Counted from the stretch's first letter, positions 34,084 through 42,530 are shown. The stretch: DNA of 54,814 bases from an uncultured Prevotella sp. (GCA_900314935.1 OMXE01000017.1:1-54814), one strand, 5' to 3'. Made by a program: numbers and translations. The notes: generated by a model not told the origin, from the sequence alone.

Positions 34084-34578
34084 TTACAATGCTGGGGTGA
34101 TGTCGGCAATCCAGGCTTCGATGCGTGAATCGGTCTTGTCATCCTCGTTCACATCGTCGAGAGGCAGACCGATGAACTTGCCGTCAACAACTGCTTCCGA
34201 GTCGTCGAAGGTATAGCCGTATGTCTCTACGGAACCGATGAAGGTGGCGCTGCTTTCCTTGATACCATTATATAACTCACCGATACCACCTACGAAGGTG
34301 TCGCTATACGACTCACAGTCGCCGCAGCCAAACAGGGCGATGGTCTTATCGGAAAGATCAGCCTCCTGCAGAACCTTCAGACCGTCGTACCAGTCGTCCT
34401 GCAATTCTCCTGCGCCCCATGTTGAGGTACCGAGAATCAGGTTTTTGTTGTTACTTACCACATCGGTTGTGAGGTCTTGAACGTTGATGACCTCACAACC
34501 TAACTTCTGGGCTATCTTCTCTGCGATAGCCTCGCAGGTTCCAGTTGAAGAACCATAAACTACAATCGTTGCATTCAT
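34084..34578 (-). CDS. fldA: Flavodoxin
   Basis: A 164-residue flavodoxin. The FMN phosphate loop is VVYGSSTGTCEAIAEKIA near the N-terminus. The isoalloxazine-binding loops are GTSTWGAGELQDDWYD (with Trp) and GCGDCESYSDTF. The insertion before the last strand makes it a long-chain flavodoxin. It carries single electrons in the cytoplasm to enzymes such as pyruvate oxidoreductase. The ATG at 34578 is chosen because the protein begins with the FMN loop directly after it. The promoter lies at 34619-34649 on the same strand. Confidence 0.92.
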   Translation of the reverse strand: MNATIVVYGSSTGTCEAIAEKIAQKLGCEVINVQDLTTDVVSNNKNLILGTSTWGAGELQDDWYDGLKVLQEADLSDKTIALFGCGDCESYSDTFVGGIGELYNGIKESSATFIGSVETYGYTFDDSEAVVDGKFIGLPLDDVNEDDKTDSRIEAWIADITPAL

Positions 34579-34618
34579 TATTATTATATGACTAAAAAAG
34601 ACTTTAAAAACGACGGTG

Positions 34619-34649
34619 CAAAGGTATGGGGAAAAATAGAAGTGTGCAA
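34619..34649 (-). promoter_or_regulatory. Promoter of the flavodoxin gene
   Basis: On the minus strand TTG (complement of 34647-34649) and TACCTTTG (complement of 34619-34626) are 20 bp apart. Confidence 0.65.
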
Positions 34650-34669
34650 TACCTAAAAGTGAGTGTTTT

Positions 34670-34701
34670 TTTGGCGGATTCCGCAACTCTTTGTACTTTT
34701 G
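34670..34701 (+). promoter_or_regulatory. Promoter of the choloylglycine-hydrolase-family gene
   Basis: TTTG at 34670-34673 and TACTTTTG at 34694-34701 are 20 bp apart; the ATG follows 34 bp later. Confidence 0.7.
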
Positions 34702-34735
34702 CAACGTCAAATATTCATTACTAATCAAAAAAACA

Positions 34736-35800
34736 ATGAAGAAAGCATTAAAGATTGCGCTGTTTAGCGTTTTGGGATTGGTTGTCGTAGCCGGAGTGTT
34801 GATGTGGATGGAGTTCGGTGCGCTGATAAAAGGTGCCATGTCGTGCGAGAAGCTCGACGAAGGACTGTACTATATGGAGTACGAAGGCGACGACGGGTTT
34901 GCCGGTCTGATAGAAAGGGGCGGCTTTGAGAATGCCGACCAGCTGGCAGGCTATGCCATGGAGTTTCTCTCGAGAGGTCATTACAAGCCGGAGGTGAAGA
35001 CCTCAACAGAAGGCTATGGCTGCTCGGCCATTACTGCCAAAACGCCTAAGGGCAGTGTCCTGATGGGGCGCAACTTCGACTTCCCTTCTGCAACAGGTAT
35101 TGTGCTTCATACGATTCCCAAGCAAGGTTATGAATCCATCACCACGTTCAATGTGGAGTTCTACGGATTCGGTGATGACTTCAAGCCGGAGGGATTCAAA
35201 AACCAATATATGTGTCTGACAGGTTTGTTCTTCGCACTCGACGGTATCAACGAGAAAGGTCTTGCCGTTGCCGATCTGATGGCGGGCGACTCGATTGAGA
35301 CACATCAGCGTACCCGTAAACCCGACCTAACCACAACGACGGCCATCAACTATATGCTGAAGAATGCAGCCAACGTAAGCGAGGCGTTGGAACTGCTGGG
35401 CAGGATAGATATGCACTCTGACATTGGTTCAGCTCATCATTACGCCATTGCTGATGCTTCAGGAAGAAGTGTGGTGGTAGAATATGTGGACAATAAGATG
35501 GTGGTGACGGAATCGCCGGCCGTGACCAACCACTACCTGTGCGAGGAGAAGCATAATGTAGGATTGGTTGAGGGTGATGACCGCTACGACCGTCTTTGCG
35601 ACCAGTATAGTAAAACGGGTGGTGTGATGAGCGAGAAGCAACTCACCAAGGCCATCGAGGACGTATCGCAATCACAGAAAGATGGTTTCTTGGGTACTGC
35701 CTGGACGATGGTGATGGACCTGAAGATTCCGTCGGTAACCTACTACTCCCGTCGGCATTTCAACAAGCCGTTCCATTTTAAGTTATCAAGAACAAATTAG
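34736..35800 (+). CDS. Linear amide C-N hydrolase (choloylglycine hydrolase family), membrane-anchored
   Basis: A 354-residue protein. An N-terminal membrane helix (about 6-24, ALFSVLGLVVVAGVLMWMEF) is followed by an Ntn-hydrolase domain. The probable nucleophile is Cys96 in GYGCSAITAKTPKG, with GRNFDF giving the conserved Arg and Asp and VVVEYVDN and AVTNHYL later. In classical bile salt hydrolases the Cys is residue 2 and is exposed by processing. Here the enzyme has a long N-terminal part that would have to be removed or stay attached, as in the acid-ceramidase-like and C45-type members. Bile-acid or N-acyl-amide hydrolysis is possible; the substrate is not known. Confidence 0.78.
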   Translation: MKKALKIALFSVLGLVVVAGVLMWMEFGALIKGAMSCEKLDEGLYYMEYEGDDGFAGLIERGGFENADQLAGYAMEFLSRGHYKPEVKTSTEGYGCSAITAKTPKGSVLMGRNFDFPSATGIVLHTIPKQGYESITTFNVEFYGFGDDFKPEGFKNQYMCLTGLFFALDGINEKGLAVADLMAGDSIETHQRTRKPDLTTTTAINYMLKNAANVSEALELLGRIDMHSDIGSAHHYAIADASGRSVVVEYVDNKMVVTESPAVTNHYLCEEKHNVGLVEGDDRYDRLCDQYSKTGGVMSEKQLTKAIEDVSQSQKDGFLGTAWTMVMDLKIPSVTYYSRRHFNKPFHFKLSRTN

Positions 35801-35810
35801 TGAAGCGTAC

Positions 35811-35995
35811 TTTCCCCTCGCAGAATCGCAGCCTTGAACTTCGTTCGAGTCTGCTTACGCTCGGGAAAACTTGAGCAAGTTCAGCTTTCCCCTCGCTTAA
35901 TCGCAGCCTTGAACTATGTTCGAGTCTGCTTACGCTCGGGAAATCTTGAGTAAACTCAGTTTTCCCCTCGCTGAATCGCAGCCTTAACTTGTGTC
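35811..35995. repeat. 75-bp tandem repeat carrying the GAGC-type hairpin, about 2.4 copies
   Basis: TTTCCCCTCG recurs at 35811, 35886 and 35961, exactly 75 bp apart. Each full unit contains CTTACGCTCGGG, a hairpin, and CCTCGCT-AATCGCAGCC. Hairpins are at 35863-35891 and 35938-35966, with GGGAAA/TTTCCC outer arms and GAGC-aa-GTTC or GAGT-aa-ACTC tips. The tip change C-G to T-A keeps pairing. The third unit overlaps the 3' end of the LytTR gene, which takes its last ten residues and its stop codon from the repeat. Confidence 0.85.
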
Positions 35996-36876
35996 ATGTT
36001 GCTACGTGAGACGGGGAGTGATTCGTGGCAGTTCTTGATGAGCAACTGAGTGGAGCCGGAATGTGAGATGATTTGCTCTACCTGACCGAGGTTAACCAGG
36101 AAGGCGCGATGGCAGCGGACAATCATCGGATAGTCCTTCAACGTTTCCTCCATCTGTTTCATAGTGGCACGAAGCATGTCAGTACGCACCTGTCCGTCGC
36201 GCAGATGGCACACCTTGACATAGTTGCCAACAGCCTCAATAAATAATAGGTGGGAAATCTGGAGCGTCACAGTTTCGTTGGTCGTGCCACGAAGAGTAAC
36301 CTCACCCCCAACCCCTTGATTACTATTGTCCCTTGAGCTTTCATCACTGGATGTATATTCTCCCCTCTCTCTGGGAGAGGGGTCGGGGGTGAGGCTTTTT
36401 AGTTGTTCATTCAATTCCCGTATCTCTTCCAATTCCATCGCCAGATACTTGTTACGGAACTTGAAACGCCAGTAGAGTCCGATAGCGAAGGAAAGGAAGG
36501 CAATAATAGCCAGCGTTTCAAGATAGTTGCTCAGCGAGAACTGGTTACTCTTCACAAGACTGCTCATCATAGAGTGGCGATACAAACAGATAAACAGTGC
36601 CACTAAGGGAGTGTTGATGAGCTGAAAGCGCAGATTGCGACTGATGATATAATTGATGCCACGTTCATAGGAGCGAGGCATGCGTACTATGTATCGCAGA
36701 ATGACCTCTGTGATGAAACAGCTGAACAAACCCAACACAAAAAGACATAGCAGATGAAGATAGGACTGCCATTGCCCTACTTCGAGTCCGAAGGGCTTGA
36801 AGATAGCAATCGCCAGAATCATGAAAGCAGTACTGATGAAACGAATGCTGATGGTTTCTTTGTGACTTTTGTTCAT
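35956..36876 (-). CDS. Membrane-bound LytTR-domain transcription regulator
   Basis: A 306-residue protein. Four hydrophobic helices fill about residues 10-155. A short helical linker (YLAMELEEIRELNEQLKSL) follows. The LytTR DNA-binding domain is at about 205-300 (LLFIEAVGNYVKVCHLRDGQVRTDMLRATMKQMEETL, MIVRCHRAFLVNLGQVEQI, LPVSRSNMTQVK). No histidine kinase or receiver is nearby, so the membrane part is likely the sensor. Between linker and LytTR domain, residues about 161-192 (with TPDPSPRERGEY) are encoded by a 95-bp palindromic insert. The C-terminus KAAIQRGEN comes from the 75-bp repeat. The ATG at 36876 is chosen over one 17 codons earlier, which would lie upstream of the -7 element. Divergent from the LiaF-like gene with LytTR-type sites between. 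Confidence 0.82.
   Translation of the reverse strand: MNKSHKETISIRFISTAFMILAIAIFKPFGLEVGQWQSYLHLLCLFVLGLFSCFITEVILRYIVRMPRSYERGINYIISRNLRFQLINTPLVALFICLYRHSMMSSLVKSNQFSLSNYLETLAIIAFLSFAIGLYWRFKFRNKYLAMELEEIRELNEQLKSLTPDPSPRERGEYTSSDESSRDNSNQGVGGEVTLRGTTNETVTLQISHLLFIEAVGNYVKVCHLRDGQVRTDMLRATMKQMEETLKDYPMIVRCHRAFLVNLGQVEQIISHSGSTQLLIKNCHESLPVSRSNMTQVKAAIQRGEN
36300..36394. repeat. 95-bp palindromic insert in the LytTR gene
   Basis: The ends CCTCACCCCCAACCCC (36300-36315) and GGGGTCGGGGGTGAGG (36379-36394) are inverted repeats with one mismatch. The inner part holds a CCCCTCTC/GAGAGGGG hairpin. The minus-strand reading gives LTPDPSPRERGE, a peptide often seen where this repeat type enters bacterial genes. 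It keeps the reading frame. Confidence 0.85.
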
Positions 36877-36883
36877 ACGTTGG

Positions 36884-36891
36884 CAAAAGTA
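36884..36891 (-). promoter_or_regulatory. -7 promoter element of the LytTR gene
   Basis: TACTTTTG on the minus strand, just upstream of the ATG at 36876. The leader would be close to zero, which is seen for other genes in the window. LytTR-type sites begin 28 bp further upstream. Confidence 0.5.
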
Positions 36892-36918
36892 CAAAAATAA
36901 AGTGAATAATTTGCTCCC

Positions 36919-37024
36919 GTTCGTCACTTTTTATTCATTTCGTCCCATATTCACGACTGTTCGTCACAAACCCGTGCAGAATATCCCAGATATTTGGAAG
37001 GATAAGTCATGAAGCCTACCTTTG
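36919..37024 (+). promoter_or_regulatory. LytTR-type binding sites and promoter of the LiaF-receptor unit
   Basis: GTTCGTCAC occurs at 36919 and 36959, with TTTCGTCCC at 36938 and GAATATCCC at 36979, i.e. half-sites every 19-21 bp. The distal pair 36959-36990 recurs as a 32-bp motif at 46275 and 48745. Its end is 27 bp before TACCTTTG (37017-37024), the -7 element of the plus-strand unit. LytTR proteins bind two direct 9-bp repeats about two turns apart, which fits. The regulator assignment is inference. Confidence 0.6.
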
Positions 37025-37058
37025 CACTCAGAAATCTTTTATTTAACTGAATGAAGAA

Positions 37059-37631
37059 ATGAATACGAACATGAAACCAAGAACAATTATCGGTGTTATT
37101 TTTGTTGTAGCCAGTCTGTTGAAACTCGCTACATTGTGGGGTATCCTCCATTGGAGTTGGTTTGAAACAATATCGGAAGGCCGGTGGACCATGTATTTCT
37201 GCATCTTCATATTATTATATGTGGGTGTACACCTGATTATCGACAGCTACCGTCGCGACCCCGACCAATGGCTTCAGCGCCCACTGCCCATTGACGAGGA
37301 CGGAAAGCGAATCTGCTGTTCTGTTCATTACGGCGGTGACGAGTACGTGTATCGCGGCGAGACGTTCCACGGTGCCCGCCTCGACGCCTTCTGCGGCGGC
37401 ATCCGAATGGATCTGCGCGAGGCTGTCATCACAGAGGACGAGGAGATTGACATCCACACCTTCTGTGGTGGCATCGAACTGTTTGTACCCACTCACGTAA
37501 ATATCGAGGTAAAGAGTCGCAGCTTCATCGGCGGCGTAGGTAATCATGCCATACATGCTGCCGACCAGAAGGCTCCAACCATCCATATCATCGCCAGCAA
37601 TTTCCTCGGTGGCGTGGATATCAAGAATTGA
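37059..37631 (+). CDS. LiaF-like membrane protein
   Basis: A 190-residue protein. Two hydrophobic helices (about 8-27 and 44-62) are followed by a beta-helical C-terminal domain with the LiaF/YvqF signature: GARLDAFCGGIRMDL, then IDIHTFCGGIELFVP and IGGVGN...NFLGGVDIKN. In Gram-positives LiaF-type proteins control the cell-envelope antibiotic response; Bacteroidetes versions often sit beside LytTR regulators, as here. It is the first gene of the unit behind the LytTR-type sites and is 15 bp upstream of the receptor gene. Confidence 0.8.
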   Translation: MNTNMKPRTIIGVIFVVASLLKLATLWGILHWSWFETISEGRWTMYFCIFILLYVGVHLIIDSYRRDPDQWLQRPLPIDEDGKRICCSVHYGGDEYVYRGETFHGARLDAFCGGIRMDLREAVITEDEEIDIHTFCGGIELFVPTHVNIEVKSRSFIGGVGNHAIHAADQKAPTIHIIASNFLGGVDIKN

Positions 37632-37646
37632 AAAATAAAGATTAAT

Positions 37647-40034
37647 ATGAAAAGAATGTTTTTAAGATTTGCAGTGCTGATGGCTGCAATAGTGATGACA
37701 ATGACAGCCCAAGCTAAAACACAGGACTGGGGCGGACGGGTGATTGACGAAAAGGGTGAACCGATGCCCTTTGTGAATGTGGTGCTACTGTCGTTACCCG
37801 ACTCGACATTCGTACAAGGTGCAATGACCGACGAGCAGGGCATGTTCAAGATTGTGACGAATGTTACCAATGGCGTGTTCAAGGTGAGCAGCGTGGGCTA
37901 TCAGACTTTGTATATAAACGCAGGTGAGGGTCTGACCATCCAGATGAAGGAGGACACGCAGATACTCGGCGAGGTAGTGGTGAAGAGTCAGCTGCCCAAG
38001 ACGCACGCCAAGGGCGACGCCATGCGAACGACGGTGGCCGGAACGATTCTGGAAAAAGCAGGGACGGTGAGCGATGCCTTGTCGAAGATTCCGTCGCTCG
38101 AAGCAGAGCGCGACGGTGGCGTGAAGGTGCTGGGCCGTGGCGATGCCGAGGTATATATCAACGGGCGCCGTGTGCAGGATGTGAAGGAACTCTCCCGGCT
38201 TCGCTCCGACCAGATTCTCCATGTCGATGTAGTGCAGAATCCCGGTGCCCGCTATGCCGCTGCTACAAAAGCCGTAGTCCGTATCACGCTAAAAAAAGCG
38301 AAAGGCGAGGGTTTCAGTTTTCAGGATTATGTGGACGGCATGTACCAATATGGACACACACTGACGAATAATCTGGATGTGAACTACCGCACAGGCGGTC
38401 TCGACATTACTGCCTCGTTCTGGGCTGGCCGCTATGGCCATGGCAAGTCGTTGCAGGAAAACACCATCACCTATTTTGCAGGACCAGACAAAATTGAGGG
38501 CGTCAGTACTCAGGAGTCGAAGAACATCTGGAAAGGCTGGTCGCCGCAGTTGCAAGTGAACTACATGGTAAATGAAAACCACAGCTTTGGCGCATACTAT
38601 AAATACGACCGCCATCCGAATGGCAAATACAGTAGCATGTTCTTTACCGACAACTACGAGAATGGTGTCTTTTCAGAACGCTCTGAGAGTAACATCACTC
38701 AGGAGGACGAGTTCAAGAAGCACATCTTCAATGCCTACTACAATGGCAAATTGGGGCAACTGAGTGTTGACCTGAACATCGACGGCTTGTTCGACGACAC
38801 GCAGTCACCGGGCAACACAAAGGAGGTGACGACAGAGGCTGGTGGTAGTCCTACGAACCGCAGCATAGAGAGCAACACCATTAGCCGCAACAACTTCTGG
38901 GCATCGAAGCTCATTTTCGGGTATCCTGTCTGGAAAGGCAACCTGTCCATCGGAGGCGAGTACAGCTACAACCACCGTACAGATGCCTACGACTTCTATG
39001 CCACCGATGCCGTACCTGTGAAGACTACGGACACGGAAATCAATGAGAAATCCAGCGCAGTCTTTACTGAGTATGGTCGCTCTTTCGGCAAGGTGTTCGC
39101 ACAGGTTGGCTTGCGCTATGAACACCTGACGAACGACTATTTTAACTTCGGAAAGAAAGAGGAAGAGGTATGCCGCGACTATGGTGACTGGTTCCCATCA
39201 GCCGTCATCTCAGCTCCTATAGGCAAGGTGCAACTCTCACTGTCCTATCGACATGACATCGAACGTCCGAACTATTCCAACCTCACCAGTTCCACGGTCT
39301 ACATTAATAGATATACCTACCAGAGTGGCAACCCCTATCTGAAACCGACCTACACAAACAGTCTTGTGATGAATGCTGCCTACAAGTGGATGAATCTCAC
39401 ACTGAATTATGGTCGTGTGAAGGACGCTGAAACGATGTCTACAGAGCCTTACCCTGGCTCCACCGATCCACTCGTCAGCCTCGTGCGTCCCATCAACAGT
39501 CAGAAGGATTACGACCGCCTTACTGTTATCGCTTCCGCACAGCCAACTTTCAACTTTCAACTTTCAACTTTCAACTGTTCGTGGCATCCCACATGGTCTG
39601 TCGTGGCCATGTTCCAGAACTATGTTTCTCCTACCGCCGCTGGTGAAATGATCAAGCTAAACCAGCCTTGGTTTAACAACTCTTGGAGAAATACCATCGA
39701 ACTGCCTCATGACTTACGTTTGAATGCAGACATGGAGTGGGCTACGAAGGGTGAGTACAACAACTTCCACATGACCAAGCCACGCTTCGTTGGCAACCTC
39801 GGAGTGCAGAAGGATATCAACCTGCATCGCCTTGGCACACTGACTGCCGATTTACGATGCTACGATGTCTTTAACACCAATAAAACCGATGCTATCGTCT
39901 ACGGCTATCGAGACCTTATCGTACACAACCCCGCCCGCCGCACCTTCGTACTCGATGTGACGTGGAAGTTCAACGAGGCACGCTCAAAGTATCGTGGCTC
40001 CGGAGCTGGCGACAAGCAGAAGGCCCGTATGTAA
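37647..40034 (+). CDS. Outer membrane beta-barrel receptor (TonB-receptor-like)
   Basis: A 795-residue protein with signal peptide (to about 23, TAQAK), carboxypeptidase-like beta-sandwich (GGRVIDEKGEPMPFVNVVLL), plug (AEVYINGRRVQDVKELSRLRSDQILHVDVVQNPGARY) and a barrel to the end, SKYRGSGAGDKQKARM. It lacks the STN domain of the receptor ending at 9112 and is a clear paralogue of the receptor at 46377. A heptamer tract (CAACTTT units, 39544-39578) inserts FNFQLSTFNCSW into a barrel segment. Together with LiaF it forms the unit next to the LytTR regulator. The ligand is unknown. Confidence 0.83.
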   Translation: MKRMFLRFAVLMAAIVMTMTAQAKTQDWGGRVIDEKGEPMPFVNVVLLSLPDSTFVQGAMTDEQGMFKIVTNVTNGVFKVSSVGYQTLYINAGEGLTIQMKEDTQILGEVVVKSQLPKTHAKGDAMRTTVAGTILEKAGTVSDALSKIPSLEAERDGGVKVLGRGDAEVYINGRRVQDVKELSRLRSDQILHVDVVQNPGARYAAATKAVVRITLKKAKGEGFSFQDYVDGMYQYGHTLTNNLDVNYRTGGLDITASFWAGRYGHGKSLQENTITYFAGPDKIEGVSTQESKNIWKGWSPQLQVNYMVNENHSFGAYYKYDRHPNGKYSSMFFTDNYENGVFSERSESNITQEDEFKKHIFNAYYNGKLGQLSVDLNIDGLFDDTQSPGNTKEVTTEAGGSPTNRSIESNTISRNNFWASKLIFGYPVWKGNLSIGGEYSYNHRTDAYDFYATDAVPVKTTDTEINEKSSAVFTEYGRSFGKVFAQVGLRYEHLTNDYFNFGKKEEEVCRDYGDWFPSAVISAPIGKVQLSLSYRHDIERPNYSNLTSSTVYINRYTYQSGNPYLKPTYTNSLVMNAAYKWMNLTLNYGRVKDAETMSTEPYPGSTDPLVSLVRPINSQKDYDRLTVIASAQPTFNFQLSTFNCSWHPTWSVVAMFQNYVSPTAAGEMIKLNQPWFNNSWRNTIELPHDLRLNADMEWATKGEYNNFHMTKPRFVGNLGVQKDINLHRLGTLTADLRCYDVFNTNKTDAIVYGYRDLIVHNPARRTFVLDVTWKFNEARSKYRGSGAGDKQKARM
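39544..39578. repeat. Heptamer tract CAACTTT inside the receptor gene
   Basis: Four exact CAACTTT units and a final CAACTGT, 35 bp, in frame, within the barrel part of the receptor ending at 40034. Confidence 0.92.
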
Positions 40035-40035
40035 A

Positions 40036-40067
40036 TTTGGTGTATTCCGCAACTATTTGTACCTTTG
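40036..40067 (+). promoter_or_regulatory. Promoter of the eight-gene acetyltransferase/resistance-like operon
   Basis: TTTG at 40036-40039 and TACCTTTG at 40060-40067 are 20 bp apart. It starts immediately after the receptor stop codon. No LytTR-type half-sites are seen here. Confidence 0.65.
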
Positions 40068-40093
40068 CAACGTCCAATAAAAAAGAAGCAACA

Positions 40094-40723
40094 ATGAATA
40101 TCAGATTGGAAAAACCGCAAGACTGGCGTGAGGTAGAGAACCTGACACGTGAATCGTTCTGGAATGTTTATCGCCCAGGGTGCACTGAGCACTATGTACT
40201 TAATCAGTATAGAAATAATCCCGATTTCATTCCGGAGCTTGACTTAGTGATGGAGGAGGATGGGCGTATCATCGGCCATGTGATGTTTTCGAAGGCAGAA
40301 ATCGTTCTTGATGATGGTAGCGTCTTTCCTTCATGGACTTTCGGCCCCATCAGCATCCATCCCGACTATAAACGCAAAGGTTATGGACTCAAATTGCTAC
40401 AATATGCGCTAAAGAAGGCTAAGGAGATGGGAATCGGTCTGCTACAGATGGAAGGCAATATCGAATTCTACAAACATGCAGGTTTCGACCTCGCCAGCAA
40501 ACTGAACATCCACTATCATGCAGAGCCAAGAGAGTCTGAAGTGCCTTATTTCCTTGCCCAGGAACTGATACCTGGCTATTGGGGCCATCGCGAGGGAACT
40601 TACTGCCCTCCCAAGGGCTACTTCGTGGCCGACGAGCATCCCGAGGCCTTCGAGGCTTACGAGGCAACCTTCCCGCAGAAGGAAAAACTCCGTCTGCCAG
40701 GACAATTAGGATATGAAGAATAA
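40094..40723 (+). CDS. GNAT family N-acetyltransferase
   Basis: A 209-residue GNAT. Strand 4 reads IIGHVMFSKAEIVLDDG. The acetyl-CoA site is FGPISIHPDYKRKGYGLKLLQYALKKAKEMG (motif A, R/KxxGxG as KRKGYG). The C-terminal IEFYKHAGFDLASK is motif B. A C-terminal extension of about 70 residues (PRESEVPYFLAQELIPGYWG...) is typical of YhbS-like members. It would acetylate a small amine or peptide; the substrate is unknown. First gene of the operon running to 46214; the start is the ATG 26 bp after the -7 element. Confidence 0.85.
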   Translation: MNIRLEKPQDWREVENLTRESFWNVYRPGCTEHYVLNQYRNNPDFIPELDLVMEEDGRIIGHVMFSKAEIVLDDGSVFPSWTFGPISIHPDYKRKGYGLKLLQYALKKAKEMGIGLLQMEGNIEFYKHAGFDLASKLNIHYHAEPRESEVPYFLAQELIPGYWGHREGTYCPPKGYFVADEHPEAFEAYEATFPQKEKLRLPGQLGYEE

Positions 40724-40735
40724 AAAGGTTCATAA

Positions 40736-42511
40736 ATGAAACACTTGTTTTTAATCTTGGCGTTTCTGATTGCTGGAGCCATTCCCCATCAGGCGCAAAC
40801 ACCAATAAACGACAGCAATAAGCTATCGAAAGAACAGGTGTTGGCACATGTGGACGAACTTAAGGAACTGATAGATGAGAAAATCTGGCCGACATACAAT
40901 GATCCTGCCTATAGCATGGAAATGAACTATTACGAGGAAGGTCCTTTCCGCATGCATTTGAATCAGGCAGAAGACGATACGCTGGCTCGGATGGAGTGCA
41001 GTTCGCCTGAGATAACCATACAGGCTGTTCCAAGTGTAAAAACATACGAGGAATGGTATGCCATGCTGATGCATGAGTGCTTCCATGGATTCCAGTACAA
41101 GCACACGGATTTCTGGAACAAGATGTTGGCATCCACTCCAGAAAACTTTATTTCAAGCGACTCTCTAAAGACCCTCAGACGGAATTATGAGTGGTATCGC
41201 GACATGCTTTCGAAAGAGAACGCTCTCCTCAAGAAAGCATACGAGGCATCCGGCATCCATGAAGTCCGCCATATTCTCTCAGATTTCTTTTCTATTCGCG
41301 ACGAGCGACTCAAAACCGTCCAAGACAGATTAGGGCTTGATATCATAGAATTCTACCCCATCATTGAGACAGTGGAAGGTTCCGCACGATACATCGAATA
41401 CTGTTTGGCGCGTGAGCAAGGTATAACAGACACAGACTGGATGACCAATCTCGATAGTAATTCCTGTTATTATGCCTCTGGTCTTTACCTGATGCTTATC
41501 ATGGATAAGTTTGGTATTCCGTATAAGGATGAACTGTTTCAGAAATGCTACACGTTGACGGAACTGATTCAAGAAAAGATCCGATTCTCAACGGAGGATA
41601 TCCAGATACTGATAGAGATTCACCCGGAGGTAAACTATGTGACGCATCTCTACACACTTGCTGAGCTGGGATTCTCTGACCCAGCTTATGCTGCGAAATA
41701 TGGTAATTCGCTTCCAAAGGCAGCGATTGACACATTACAGAAATACAAAGAGTATCTGACCTTCGGACAAGGTGAGAATGCTCCTTATTCCTGGTTCTTT
41801 TTTAAGGTCGCTCAAGAAACATTTTCTAATGCTGACGAACTCAAAACCATCATGGATGACTATCGCGAAGAAGCGATAAGGATGGGGGCGCCTGCCAATG
41901 AAATGGCCATTCCTACAACTATCGCCAACGTGTATGTGGAAAACTATGACAATTATCTCAAAAATGTCTATCCTCAAGTGAAGGCTGAAATGGAGGAGCG
42001 CCAGCAACTGCTGAGCCAGAAGATGCAGGGGCAGTCATTCGTCAGGGACTGGGAACGAGTGACGGGATATGCTTGGCATCGGGGCGATTATCACTGGCTG
42101 CTGTATCGTGCTGGCCAGAAAGGTCCCTCGTACAACAATCTGAACGACAGTACCAACACTGTATGGTACAATCAGAATATCGACTACCAGTTAGCGATGT
42201 TCAGTCATGAGTTTGGCATCTTCCTGATGCAGGATAGCATCGACCCAATCGAAGATGAAATGAAGGAGTACATCAAGAAGTTAGACTCAAAGCGAGATCT
42301 GACTTACGTGCCCTGGAGCGCCTTCGAGTCTCTGGCCTGTTGGTACAACTGCAAGATTGCTGGCCGTAAGACAGCCGATTACCATGCTTTCGGCGAGGCC
42401 GATGTGCAGACGTTCTGCCGGATATTCGACCGTTTGTCAAACTTCGGCATCAGCGATCCTGCAGAACTCTATCGCAAGGGTATTATGGAATATCTGAAAG
42501 GTGATGGATGA
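40736..42511 (+). CDS. Secreted protein with HExxH motif, putative metallopeptidase
   Basis: A 591-residue exported protein (signal to about residue 20, PHQAQT). At residues 113-117 the sequence YAMLMHECFHGFQYK gives a zincin HExxH motif within a helix. A plausible third ligand or glutamate is Glu214 in IIETVEGSARYIEYC. That suggests a gluzincin-like metallopeptidase N-terminal part of about 300 residues. The C-terminal 290 residues (FKVAQETFSNADELKTIM... to the end) match no family I recognise. The last bases overlap a 14-bp tandem duplication (42497-42524) that also supplies the stop. The peptidase role is inferred from the motif only. Confidence 0.6.
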   Translation: MKHLFLILAFLIAGAIPHQAQTPINDSNKLSKEQVLAHVDELKELIDEKIWPTYNDPAYSMEMNYYEEGPFRMHLNQAEDDTLARMECSSPEITIQAVPSVKTYEEWYAMLMHECFHGFQYKHTDFWNKMLASTPENFISSDSLKTLRRNYEWYRDMLSKENALLKKAYEASGIHEVRHILSDFFSIRDERLKTVQDRLGLDIIEFYPIIETVEGSARYIEYCLAREQGITDTDWMTNLDSNSCYYASGLYLMLIMDKFGIPYKDELFQKCYTLTELIQEKIRFSTEDIQILIEIHPEVNYVTHLYTLAELGFSDPAYAAKYGNSLPKAAIDTLQKYKEYLTFGQGENAPYSWFFFKVAQETFSNADELKTIMDDYREEAIRMGAPANEMAIPTTIANVYVENYDNYLKNVYPQVKAEMEERQQLLSQKMQGQSFVRDWERVTGYAWHRGDYHWLLYRAGQKGPSYNNLNDSTNTVWYNQNIDYQLAMFSHEFGIFLMQDSIDPIEDEMKEYIKKLDSKRDLTYVPWSAFESLACWYNCKIAGRKTADYHAFGEADVQTFCRIFDRLSNFGISDPAELYRKGIMEYLKGDG

Positions 42512-42524
42512 AAGGTGATGGATG
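42497..42524. repeat. 14-bp tandem duplication over a stop codon
   Basis: AAAGGTGATGGATG occurs twice in tandem. The first copy, with the first base of the second, provides the stop of the HExxH gene. Confidence 0.85.
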
Positions 42525-42530
42525 AAATAA

